Source of the DNA: CAVPTL01 sp963727235
GTDB lineage: Bacteria > Actinomycetota > Thermoleophilia > Gaiellales > JAICJC01
Direction of reading: 5' to 3'
Assembly (NCBI GenBank): GCA_963727235.1
Contig: CAVSFZ010000026.1
Span: 124,001-188,000, forward strand
DNA length: 64,000 nucleotides
Part shown: in pieces, positions 17,342-24,728 of the stretch
Position numbering within the stretch: the stretch's first letter is position 1
Layout of the letters: each line of letters opens with the position of its first letter
The notes under the pieces: model-generated
What the model was told of the DNA's origin: nothing
Database searches by the model: none
The model's input: only the letters and a program-made list of their open reading frames with translations
Program-made: the position numbers and the translations under genes

Positions 17342-17385
17342 GATGATTGATCGATACCGATCAGTCATCGCGCGGGCGGGCAGGA

Positions 17386-17391
17386 TAGGGT
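17386..17391 (+). promoter_or_regulatory. -10 box TAGGGT for sulfotransferase gene
   Basis: Nine nt to ATG 17401. Upstream sequence ATTGATCGATACCGATCAGTC contains the partial inverted repeat GATCGATACCGATC, a possible operator. Confidence 0.45.
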
Positions 17392-17400
17392 CACCTCACC

Positions 17401-18303
17401 ATGTCCTCGCCGATCCTCGTCACCGGAAGCAACAGGTCCGGCACGACCTGGCTGGGGAAGCTGCTGGCCGCAGCAGACGGTGTCCGCTACATCAACGAGC
17501 TGTTCAACCTCGACCACCCCCAGCCGGGGTTGTGCGCCGCCCGGTTTCCGCACTGGTTCATGTACCTGACCGACGACAACGGCCGTCCCTACGTGGAGCC
17601 GATCGGTCGCACCCTGCGGTTCGAGTACGACTGGGGGGATGCTGCCCGCACGGCGGTTTCTCCCCGAAATGCGCTGCGGGCGCTGCGGGCACTTCCAAAG
17701 ACCCGCGTCCCGGACGGCTCCCGGCCGCTTCTGAAAGACCCCATCGCGGTGTTCTCCGCCGCCTGGATGGCGCGCACCTTCGGCATGCAGGTGGTGCTCT
17801 CGGTGCGACACCCGGCGGCGTTTGCCGCCAGCCTCCAACGGCTCACGTGGGAGTTCGACTTCGGCCAGCTGCTCGCCCAACCGCTGCTGATGCGCGACCA
17901 CCTGGAGCCGTACCGGAGCCTGCTCGAGGGGTACGCGCGGGATCGGCCGGACATCATCGACCAGGCCGGCCTCTTGTGGAAGCTGATCTACGGCAGCGTC
18001 GGAGACAGTGCATGGCTGACCGTGAGGCAAGAGGACGTCGCACTCCAGCCCGAGGTGGAGCTCCACCGGCTCTACACCGCGCTGGGATTGAGCTGGAGCG
18101 ACGAGGTTGCCGACCGGGTGACGGCAGCCACCGGGGAGGGCAATCCCGCCGAAGCCCCGCGCGGCCGCGCCCACACCCCGGCGCGCGACAGTCGTGCGGC
18201 CGTGTCTGCCTGGCGACAGCGGCTCAGCCCCGAGCAGGTCGCCCGCGTGTACGAGCTGACCGTCCCGGTTGCGAGCCGGTACTACTCCGACAGCGACTGG
18301 TAG
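17401..18303 (+). CDS. Sulfotransferase family protein
   Basis: 300 residues. The 5'-phosphosulfate-binding loop is GSNRSGTTW at 9-17, at the extreme N-terminus as in PAPS-dependent enzymes. The 3'-phosphate-binding strand is QVVLSVRHPAAFAASL near residue 125-140 (Arg and Ser conserved). WLTVRQEDVALQP matches the later conserved strand. The acceptor is unknown. It stands alone between divergent aroC and convergent prepilin peptidase. The GC-rich codon use matches the neighbours. Confidence 0.85.
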   Translation: MSSPILVTGSNRSGTTWLGKLLAAADGVRYINELFNLDHPQPGLCAARFPHWFMYLTDDNGRPYVEPIGRTLRFEYDWGDAARTAVSPRNALRALRALPKTRVPDGSRPLLKDPIAVFSAAWMARTFGMQVVLSVRHPAAFAASLQRLTWEFDFGQLLAQPLLMRDHLEPYRSLLEGYARDRPDIIDQAGLLWKLIYGSVGDSAWLTVRQEDVALQPEVELHRLYTALGLSWSDEVADRVTAATGEGNPAEAPRGRAHTPARDSRAAVSAWRQRLSPEQVARVYELTVPVASRYYSDSDW

Positions 18304-18313
18304 CCGACCGCCG

Positions 18314-18958
18314 CTACCACTGGCCGTTCAGCCACAGCGACCACAGCTGAGGGCCCCACAAAAGCGCGATCATCGCCCCGGCCGCCAGGAACGGCCCGAA
18401 CGGGAAGGTGCTCTTACGAGCCTCGGTCCAGCCCTTGGTCACGAACAGGGCCACCGACGGCACCAGCGAAAGCACAAAACCGAAGAAGAGCGCGATCAGC
18501 ACGTACTGCCCCAGGCAGAACCCGATCATCAGCACCATCTTGACGTCGCCCATGCCCATACCCTTGGGCGAGACGATCGAGGGGATCAACAGGAACAGCG
18601 CCCCCAGCAGTCCACCCAGCACGAACTCGAGCCAGTGATCCGGCTGCGCAATGATCGAGAGGGCGAGCACCGCCGCCGCGCCGGGCAGGTTGATCGCATC
18701 CGGAATAATCCGGTACCGCAGGTCGATCGCCGAAGCCGGCACGATCAGGGCAGTCAGAAGCAGTGCCGGAGCGAGCTCGGCGTTGATGCCGATCTTGAAG
18801 GCGAGGGCCGCGAACAGGGCGGCCGTGACGAAACAGACGATCCATCGCCGCCGCGACGACGCCGCGGTGCCATCGGGCTTGGGGAAGCGCTGAATCATCA
18901 GTTCCAGCGGCCATCCCAGGGCAAATCCAACCGTGGCGACGGGGAGAATCGTGTCCAT
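18314..18958 (-). CDS. Prepilin peptidase (A24 family)
   Basis: Membrane aspartyl protease that cleaves type IV prepilin leaders. 214 residues with about six spans. The catalytic aspartates are Asp79 in ASAIDLRYRIIPD and Asp138 in GMGMGDVKM. The N-terminal cytoplasmic methyltransferase domain with CxxC pairs is missing, as in the short TadV/CpaA-like enzymes, although the GMGMGD context resembles PilD. ATG 18958 lies 37 bp after the aroE stop. No pilus assembly genes are adjacent, but a pilin-like small gene lies at 45998. Confidence 0.88.
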   Translation of the reverse strand: MDTILPVATVGFALGWPLELMIQRFPKPDGTAASSRRRWIVCFVTAALFAALAFKIGINAELAPALLLTALIVPASAIDLRYRIIPDAINLPGAAAVLALSIIAQPDHWLEFVLGGLLGALFLLIPSIVSPKGMGMGDVKMVLMIGFCLGQYVLIALFFGFVLSLVPSVALFVTKGWTEARKSTFPFGPFLAAGAMIALLWGPQLWSLWLNGQW

Positions 18959-18995
18959 GGTGACTGCTATCGGCGCGCGGGCTGTGGTTCTGTAG

Positions 18996-19778
18996 TCAGG
19001 CTCGTGCGCCGGCCAGCATGGCGTCCACCGGCGGATATCGCCCGGTGAAGAGCTCGAAGGCCAGCAGCCCCTGGCCGACCAGCACCTCCAGGCCGTCCAC
19101 CACCTCGGCGCCTGCGGCTGCTGCCGCCCGGCACAGCGCCGTCGGCCGGCCGTCCCCCAGATAGGCCAGGTCGGCCACGATCATGCCGGGGCGGAGCAGC
19201 GCCGGGTCGAACGGCAGCGCGTCGGGATCGCCCGCTTGGCCGATGGGAGTGGCATTCACCACCAGATCGGGAAGGACGGCGGGAGGCCAGGCCTCCACCC
19301 GCACTCCCAGCGCAGCTGCTGCCTGCGGCCGGCGGGCGGTGACCGCCACATCCCAGTCGGCGTCCACCAATGCCGGCACCACCGCTCGAGCAGCTCCGCC
19401 GGCGCCGATCACCAGGGCGCTGCCCTCGTCTCGGGGCCCCAGCGCCCACAGCAGGCCGCGGCCGTCGGTGCTCTCCCCGCGGATCCCCTCCGGCTCGCAG
19501 AGCAGCGTGTTGACCGAGCCGGCGCGGACGGCCTCGGCCGAGACGACGTCACACAGCTCGACCACCGCGGCCTTGTGGGGGATGGTCACGTTCACGCCGC
19601 GCAATCCGCTGTGGGGAAGGCCGGCCACGAACTCGGCCAACCCCTCGGGAGGCACGTCGATGGCCTCATAGCTCCACTCCCGCATGCCCAGCGCTTCGAA
19701 GGCGGCGGTATGCATCCGGGGCGACCGCGAGTGCGCGACCGGGTGGCCGATCACCGCGACCCGCGACTCACCCGCCAT
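18996..19778 (-). CDS. aroE: Shikimate dehydrogenase
   Basis: NADPH-dependent reduction of 3-dehydroshikimate. 260 residues. Substrate site: AVIGHPVAHSRSPRMH and GVNVTIPHK with catalytic Lys69; Asp105 in ESTDGRGLL (usually NTDG, here Ser-Thr-Asp-Gly). Cofactor site: VIGAGGAARAV and the NATPIG motif. C-terminal GLEVLVGQGLLAFELFTG is typical. ATG 19778 overlaps the mltG stop by 11 bp. Confidence 0.93.
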   Translation of the reverse strand: MAGESRVAVIGHPVAHSRSPRMHTAAFEALGMREWSYEAIDVPPEGLAEFVAGLPHSGLRGVNVTIPHKAAVVELCDVVSAEAVRAGSVNTLLCEPEGIRGESTDGRGLLWALGPRDEGSALVIGAGGAARAVVPALVDADWDVAVTARRPQAAAALGVRVEAWPPAVLPDLVVNATPIGQAGDPDALPFDPALLRPGMIVADLAYLGDGRPTALCRAAAAAGAEVVDGLEVLVGQGLLAFELFTGRYPPVDAMLAGARA

Positions 19779-20739
19779 GATCCTTGAAGTCCTGGTAATT
19801 GTTCGTGAAGTACTGGGCGGACTTGCCCGGAATCGCCACGTAGTAGATGTAGTCGACCTTCTTTGGCGCCGCGGCGGCCTGCATGGAGGCGAGGCCGGGG
19901 TTGCAGATCGGGGTCGGCGGCAGGCCTTTGTGGAAGCGCGTGTTGTACGGCTCGGAGCTGTCCAGGTCGGACTGGTGGATTGCGGCCGTCCAGGATCCCT
20001 TGTAGTAGAGGATGGTCGCGTCGATCCCCAGCGCCATCCCTTGGTGGAGCCGGTTGTAGATGACCGCGGACACCTTGCCCCGGTCGCCGGGAACGCGCGC
20101 TTCCCGCTCGATCATCGACGCGATGGTGAGCACGTCGTAGTTGGTGAGATGCTTGGACTTCGCGTACGACATGTTCACATGCGCCCAGGCATTCTCGAAC
20201 GCCGTCAGCTGCTGGGACACGAGCTGGGCCTCGGTCTCGTTCGGCCGGATGGTGTAGGTCGCGGGGAACATGAAGCCCTCCATGTTCACGTGGTGGCCGA
20301 AGCCCTCCGGAGGCACCGCGGCCCTGACTGCGCGGGCATACGCCTTCGGTTTGAGCCCGACCGAGGGCAGCAGCCGCTCGATCTGGGTCAGCCGGTACCC
20401 CTCCGGGATGACCAGGGTCTTGATGTGGCCGGACGGGCCGTGATCGAGCTGTGCCAGCAGGGCGTCGTACCCCGTTCCGGCTCGCAACGTGTACGTCCCT
20501 GCCTGGAAGCTCGACCCCTCATTCTTGGAATCGGCGTAGTCGTGAAAGCGGCCGCCGTCCTCGATCACCCCGCGCTGCTCGAGGATGTCCGAGATCTGAG
20601 CCGCATCGGCTCCCTTGGGGATCACAACGGTGATCGGTGCACCGTGGGGATCGGCCTCGGGCTTGCCGGACGCCGACGACATCACGTCGCGGCCGGCGAG
20701 CACAACCGCCAGCACCGCAGCACACAACGCGATGAGCAC
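19768..20739 (-). CDS. mltG: Endolytic transglycosylase MltG
   Basis: Cleaves nascent glycan strands and so sets their length; anchored in the membrane by one N-terminal span (VLIALCAAVLAVVLAG). 323 residues with a LysM-like region (VVIPKGADAAQISDILEQRGVI) and the YceG catalytic segment ASMIEREARVPGDRGKVSAVIYNRL, where the Glu of IERE is the expected catalyst. GTG 20739 is the first canonical start after an in-frame TGA upstream, although the open stretch before it would add a basic RRGRGAPPRRIFAPIRRL segment. It follows the ruvX stop by 2 bp. Confidence 0.93.
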   Translation of the reverse strand: MLIALCAAVLAVVLAGRDVMSSASGKPEADPHGAPITVVIPKGADAAQISDILEQRGVIEDGGRFHDYADSKNEGSSFQAGTYTLRAGTGYDALLAQLDHGPSGHIKTLVIPEGYRLTQIERLLPSVGLKPKAYARAVRAAVPPEGFGHHVNMEGFMFPATYTIRPNETEAQLVSQQLTAFENAWAHVNMSYAKSKHLTNYDVLTIASMIEREARVPGDRGKVSAVIYNRLHQGMALGIDATILYYKGSWTAAIHQSDLDSSEPYNTRFHKGLPPTPICNPGLASMQAAAAPKKVDYIYYVAIPGKSAQYFTNNYQDFKDHGG

Positions 20740-20741
20740 GA

Positions 20742-21125
20742 CTAGCCGGCGGATCGGAGCAAATATCCTTCGAGGAGGTGCGCCGCGGCCACGGCGTCAG
20801 AATCCGACCCGGACAGTCGGTTGGCCACGGCAGTGGTGAACCGTTCGTCATACGTTTCGATCGGGACCGGACAGTCGCTCTCGAGCTCCCGTACGAAGGA
20901 GAGCGTCTCGCCGGCCTGCTTCCCCCGTCCGCCGGCGAGCGTCAGCGGCAGCCCCACCACCACCTTCTCCGGCTCGAGCTCGGCGATCGTGCGCAGCAGC
21001 GCCGCCCGGCCATGCTTCGAGCGCACCCGCTCGACCACGCACACGGGGCGCGCGAGCGTCCCGGTGGCATCACTCACGGCCACGCCGGTGCGGGCCTTGC
21101 CGTAGTCGAGCGCCAGTACCTTCAC
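20742..21125 (-). CDS. ruvX: RuvX/YqgF family RNase H-fold nuclease
   Basis: 127 residues. RNase H-like fold: LALDYGKARTGVAVSD at the N-terminus, KVVVGLPLTLAGGRGKQA in the middle, and IETYDERFTTAVANRL and DAVAAAHLLEGYL at the C-terminus. The conserved acidic residues are present (Asp7, Glu/Asp in YDER, Asp in SDSDAVAA). Family members act as Holliday-junction or rRNA-processing nucleases. ATG 21125 overlaps the alaS stop by 4 bp. alaS-ruvX-mltG-aroE is a common order. Confidence 0.93.
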   Translation of the reverse strand: MKVLALDYGKARTGVAVSDATGTLARPVCVVERVRSKHGRAALLRTIAELEPEKVVVGLPLTLAGGRGKQAGETLSFVRELESDCPVPIETYDERFTTAVANRLSGSDSDAVAAAHLLEGYLLRSAG

Positions 21126-23698
21126 CCGTCACCGAGCCGGTCGAGCACCATCGTCCGCGCAGCCTCGATGGCATGCTCGAGCGCGTCTGGATCGCTGCCG
21201 CCGGCGCGCGCCATGGTGGGGCGACCGCCACCTCCCCCGCCCACGATCGGTGCCACCTCGCGGATCACGTCCACCGCCGACAATCCGCGATCGACGGCGC
21301 TCTGGTCGAAGTTCGCCACCAGGTGCACCCGACCGTCCTGAGTCGAGCCCAACACGATCACCGCGGGCGCCAGCCGGGCTTTGAGCCGGTCAGAGGCTTG
21401 TAGCAGCGAGTCGGAGTCAGCGTTCACGACCGAGGCGGCGATCACCCGCACACCGCCCTGCTCGACAGCGGTCTCGGCCAGATCGGACTCGGCACTGCCG
21501 TTGCTCTCGGTCACCGGCGCGGACGATCGCTGCTTCAGCCGCTTGATCTCCTTGTCGCGCTCGGCGACCGCCTCGACCACCTCGTTCAGCAGCGCGGAGC
21601 GCTCTCGCAGGTGCTGGACGGCAGCGGCGCCGGTGATGGCCTCGATCCGGCGGATGCCCTGCGACGAGCTGGTCTCGCGGGTGAGCACGAACGCTCCGAT
21701 CTCCGCCGTCGATCGCACGTGCGTGCCGCCGCACAGCTCCCGGGACACGTCCTTGATCTCCACCACCCGCACGTGCTCGCCGTACTTCTCCCCGAACAGC
21801 ATGGTGGCACCCAGCTCACGGGCGTGATCCTGGCTGGTGACGAAGATGTGCAGCGGGTGGTTCTGGACGATCCACTCGTTCACGATCCGCTCGATCTCCA
21901 TCACCTGGTCGGGATCAAGCGGCTGTCCATGCCGGAAGTCGAAGCGCAGCTTGTCCGGCCCCACGTAGGAGCCGGCCTGGGTCACGTGCTCGCCCAGGAC
22001 GTCGCGAAGCGCGCGGTGCAGGAGATGCGTGGCGGTGTGATTGGCGACTGTGGGTCGCCTGCGATCTTCGTCCACGCGAGCGCGGACGCGATCGTTTCGC
22101 AGCAGCTCGCCGCGCTCCAGCTCGGCCACCAGCACCTGGTCGTCATCCACCCGGATCACGTCCACGATCGCCGCCCGACCGGTGTCGGACTCGATCGAGC
22201 CGGAGTCGGCCACCTGACCGCCGCCGCGTGGATAGAAGGGACTCTCGCGCAGCTTCAGCAGCAGCTTCGAATCGCCGCCGTCGCCCAGCGCACCCACCTG
22301 GGTGGTCAGGTCGAGCCGCTCGTATCCCACGAAATCGGTGGTGAACCCCGCCTCGCGGGCGAACGCCCCCGCGGCCTCGGCGCCTCGGTCGGAGATCGCC
22401 GCGCGGGCGCGGGTGCGCTGTTCCTCCATCAGCACCGCAAATCCGGCCTCGTCCACGCTGCGCCCCTTCTCGGCGGCGATCTCCGCCGTCAGCTCGAACG
22501 GGAACCCATACGTGTCGTGCAGCCGAAACGCGTCCTCCGCGGACACCTCGCCGTCGGTCGCGAGCACCTCGTCCAGCAGCTGTGCGCCGGTCTCGAGCGT
22601 GCGCGCAAACCGCTGCTCCTCGGCGCGCAGGAGGGCCGACACGGTGGCCTCGCCGGCGATCAGCTCGGGGTAGACATCGCCGAGCAGCTCGACCACGCGG
22701 GCGTGCAGCCTGGGCAGGAACTCACCCTCGATCCCGATCCTGCCGGCCTGGAGCATCGCCCGCCGGATCACCCGCCGCAGCACGTAGCCGCGGCCCTCGT
22801 TGCCCGGCTCGATCCCGTCGGTCGCCAGGAAGGTCATGGCGCGACCGTGATCGGCCAGCACCCGCAGCGCCTTGGTCTCGTGCGGGGTGCGGCCGTACTG
22901 GGCGCCACTCCAGCTTTCGACGGCTCCGATCACATCGCGGAAGGCGTCGGTGTCGTACACGCTGTCGACGCCCTCGGACAGCATGGTGGTGCGCTCGACA
23001 CCGCAGCCGGTGTCGATGCTGGGCTGGGGCAGCGGCTCCAGCGAGCCGTCGTCGAGCATGTTGTACTGCATGAAGACGAGGTTCCAGAACTCCAGGAAGC
23101 GGTCGCAGTCGCAGCCGGGAGCACAGTCGGACCGCTCACAGCCGTACTCGGCACCACGGTCGTAGTAGAGCTCCGAGCAGGGGCCGCAGGGGCCCACCGC
23201 ACCCGCCTGCCAGAAGTTGTCGCCACCCAGCCGCACGATCCGTTCGGCCGGCACGCCGCGCGCGATCCAGAGATCGACCGCCTCCTCGTCGGCCGGCACC
23301 AGCTCGTCCCCGCGGAAGGTGGTCGCCCACAGCTTGTCCGGGTCGAAGCCGAACCCGTCCGGCGAGGTCACAAGCTCCCAGGCCCACTCGACGGCCTGCT
23401 CCTTGAAGTAGCCCCCGATGGAGAAGTTCCCCATCATCTCGAAGAAGGTCAGATGCCTGGCGGTGCGCCCCACCTCGTCGATGTCGACGGTTCGAAAACA
23501 CTTCTGCACACTCGTCAGCCGTTGCGACGGCGGCCGATCCTGACCGAGGAAGTACTGCTTCAGCGGCTGCATCCCCGCGGTGGTGATGAGCACGCTCGAG
23601 TCCCACGCCGGAGGCACCAGAGGACCGGAAGCCAGCCGGTGGTGATCGCGGGCGATGAAGAACTCTTGGAACCTCTGGCGGATCTCGTGCGAACGCAT
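21122..23698 (-). CDS. alaS: Alanyl-tRNA synthetase
   Basis: 858 residues, near usual length. Class II catalytic core from residue 1 (SVLITTAGMQPLKQYFLG, RTVDIDEVGRTARHLTFFEMMGNFSIG), tRNA-recognition domain, editing domain with zinc ligands His554 and His558 in NHTATHLLH and CGGTHVRSTAEIG, and a C-terminal DHHA1 domain ending GGGGGGRPTMARAGG. An insertion with eight or so Cys/Asp residues (YGCERSDCAPGCDCD, about 185-199) is also seen in other bacterial AlaRS. Start ATG 23698 follows a TAGAAT box. Confidence 0.97.
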   Translation of the reverse strand: MRSHEIRQRFQEFFIARDHHRLASGPLVPPAWDSSVLITTAGMQPLKQYFLGQDRPPSQRLTSVQKCFRTVDIDEVGRTARHLTFFEMMGNFSIGGYFKEQAVEWAWELVTSPDGFGFDPDKLWATTFRGDELVPADEEAVDLWIARGVPAERIVRLGGDNFWQAGAVGPCGPCSELYYDRGAEYGCERSDCAPGCDCDRFLEFWNLVFMQYNMLDDGSLEPLPQPSIDTGCGVERTTMLSEGVDSVYDTDAFRDVIGAVESWSGAQYGRTPHETKALRVLADHGRAMTFLATDGIEPGNEGRGYVLRRVIRRAMLQAGRIGIEGEFLPRLHARVVELLGDVYPELIAGEATVSALLRAEEQRFARTLETGAQLLDEVLATDGEVSAEDAFRLHDTYGFPFELTAEIAAEKGRSVDEAGFAVLMEEQRTRARAAISDRGAEAAGAFAREAGFTTDFVGYERLDLTTQVGALGDGGDSKLLLKLRESPFYPRGGGQVADSGSIESDTGRAAIVDVIRVDDDQVLVAELERGELLRNDRVRARVDEDRRRPTVANHTATHLLHRALRDVLGEHVTQAGSYVGPDKLRFDFRHGQPLDPDQVMEIERIVNEWIVQNHPLHIFVTSQDHARELGATMLFGEKYGEHVRVVEIKDVSRELCGGTHVRSTAEIGAFVLTRETSSSQGIRRIEAITGAAAVQHLRERSALLNEVVEAVAERDKEIKRLKQRSSAPVTESNGSAESDLAETAVEQGGVRVIAASVVNADSDSLLQASDRLKARLAPAVIVLGSTQDGRVHLVANFDQSAVDRGLSAVDVIREVAPIVGGGGGGRPTMARAGGSDPDALEHAIEAARTMVLDRLGDG

Positions 23699-23704
23699 CG
23701 AAGC

Positions 23705-23710
23705 ATTCTA
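23705..23710 (-). promoter_or_regulatory. -10 box TAGAAT for alaS operon
   Basis: Spacer GCTTCG (6 nt) to ATG 23698. It shares a 42-bp divergent region with the GroES-like gene's box; the two -10 elements are 18 bp apart, so the polymerases would compete. Confidence 0.7.
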
Positions 23711-23728
23711 CCGGCCGGGGTTACGAGC

Positions 23729-23734
23729 TACCCT
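23729..23734 (+). promoter_or_regulatory. -10 box TACCCT for GroES-like gene
   Basis: Spacer ACGTCC (6 nt) to ATG 23741. No room for a leader or a Shine-Dalgarno site. Confidence 0.65.
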
Positions 23735-23740
23735 ACGTCC

Positions 23741-24055
23741 ATGGACGCCGACGACATGGTGTCGCGCTTTGAAGGCGCTCAGAACATGGGCCGCGGGATC
23801 GAGCCGCTGGACGAATTCGTGCTGATCGAACCGGTCGACGAGGAGACCGAGACGACGCACGGGCTGATCATCCCGGCCAGCGCGGAATCGACCTGCTCGG
23901 CCGGCGTGGTGGTGGCTGTCGGCGACGAGGCGCACGGAATCAGTCCCGGCGACAAGGTGCTGTACCCGCGCGGCGTGGGATTCGAGCTGCGGCTCGGGGG
24001 CGAGCCGAAACGACTGATCCGGCGGCGCGAGTTGATCGCCCGCGTGCTCGACTAA
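23741..24055 (+). CDS. GroES-like (Cpn10-fold) protein
   Basis: 104 residues with the Cpn10 pattern: IEPLDEFVLIEPVDEETETTHGLIIPASAEST, then GVVVAVGDEA, GISPGDKVLYPRGVGFELRLGGEPKRLIRRRELIARVLD. The mobile-loop region (TTHGLIIPASAES) and the final ILARV-like end are recognisable. An N-terminal extension (MDADDMVSRFEGAQNMGRG) precedes the fold. No groEL is adjacent, so it may be an orphan co-chaperonin or a paralogue with another role. It stands alone between alaS and a convergent gene. Confidence 0.8.
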   Translation: MDADDMVSRFEGAQNMGRGIEPLDEFVLIEPVDEETETTHGLIIPASAESTCSAGVVVAVGDEAHGISPGDKVLYPRGVGFELRLGGEPKRLIRRRELIARVLD

Positions 24056-24069
24056 ACCCCGCTTGGCGC

Positions 24070-24309
24070 TTAGCGGTCGGCGCCCAGCCGCCGGTCGATG
24101 TCGGCCATCTCCCGGTCGGCCGCGAGCTTGCCCTCGTGCTTGGCGAATCGCAGATCATCGGGCAGGCTCTTGAGGTCTTCGATGATGCGCTTGGGCAGGT
24201 CTGCGGCCACGTCCTTGACCGGCCGGCCCTCGGCCTGCGCGATCGAGTTGACCCGCTTGCCCAGGTAGGCCGCGGCGCCCAGCAGCAGCAGCGCGGGCGC
24301 GAGCCTCAC
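24070..24309 (-). CDS. Small hypothetical helical membrane-anchored protein
   Basis: Not recognised. 79 residues: an N-terminal hydrophobic stretch (APALLLLGAAAYLG) then a charged helical tail (DVAADLPKRIIEDLKSLPDDLRFAKHEGKLAADREMADIDRRLG). GTG 24309 overlaps the stop of the DUF948-like gene (GTGA), so the two are made together and the products may associate at the membrane. It ends 14 bp from the convergent GroES-like gene. Confidence 0.6.
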   Translation of the reverse strand: MRLAPALLLLGAAAYLGKRVNSIAQAEGRPVKDVAADLPKRIIEDLKSLPDDLRFAKHEGKLAADREMADIDRRLGADR

Positions 24310-24683
24310 ACCACACCGCCGCGCTGGTCGCGCTTGGTCTTGAACGAGCCCAGACCGTGCTTGATACCTGCGCTCGCGCCGGCCGCAGCCTTGGCGGGCT
24401 TGGAGATCGCTTCGGACACCGCCCGCACCGAGTGGTCGACCTTCTGGGTGGCATCCACCGCGGAATCGGTGATGGTGCCCACCTTGTCCAGTTCATCGTT
24501 GACATGATCGATCGACGTCGACACCTTGCCCAGCATCGGCACCAGCTCCGGCGTGATCCCGTCGAGCAGCTTGTTGATCCGGTCGAGCGTCCCGCTGGCC
24601 CTCAGCAACACCACGATCAATCCGATGGCGGTGAGCAGCAGAAAGATTGCCAATGCCCATTGCCAGGCGTCAGATGCATCCAT
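24306..24683 (-). CDS. DUF948-like membrane protein
   Basis: 125 residues: one membrane span near the N-terminus (WALAIFLLLTAIGLIVVLLRA) followed by a long amphipathic helix (RINKLLDGITPELVPMLGKVSTSIDHVNDELDKVGTITDSAVDATQKVDHSV) typical of DUF948 proteins of Gram-positive bacteria. The frame opens at 24701, but ATG 24683 lies 7 nt after TATGAT, so it is preferred. Function unknown in the family; a cytosolic coiled coil tied to the membrane is likely. Confidence 0.75.
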   Translation of the reverse strand: MDASDAWQWALAIFLLLTAIGLIVVLLRASGTLDRINKLLDGITPELVPMLGKVSTSIDHVNDELDKVGTITDSAVDATQKVDHSVRAVSEAISKPAKAAAGASAGIKHGLGSFKTKRDQRGGVV

Positions 24684-24690
24684 GCGCGTC

Positions 24691-24696
24691 ATCATA
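24691..24696 (-). promoter_or_regulatory. -10 box TATGAT for DUF948-like gene pair
   Basis: Seven nt to ATG 24683; this is the nearest match to the consensus TATAAT among the boxes here. It decides between two possible starts. Confidence 0.6.
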
Positions 24697-24728
24697 CCCA
24701 TCTGCCTGCTCGAATATGCCGACCCGGG

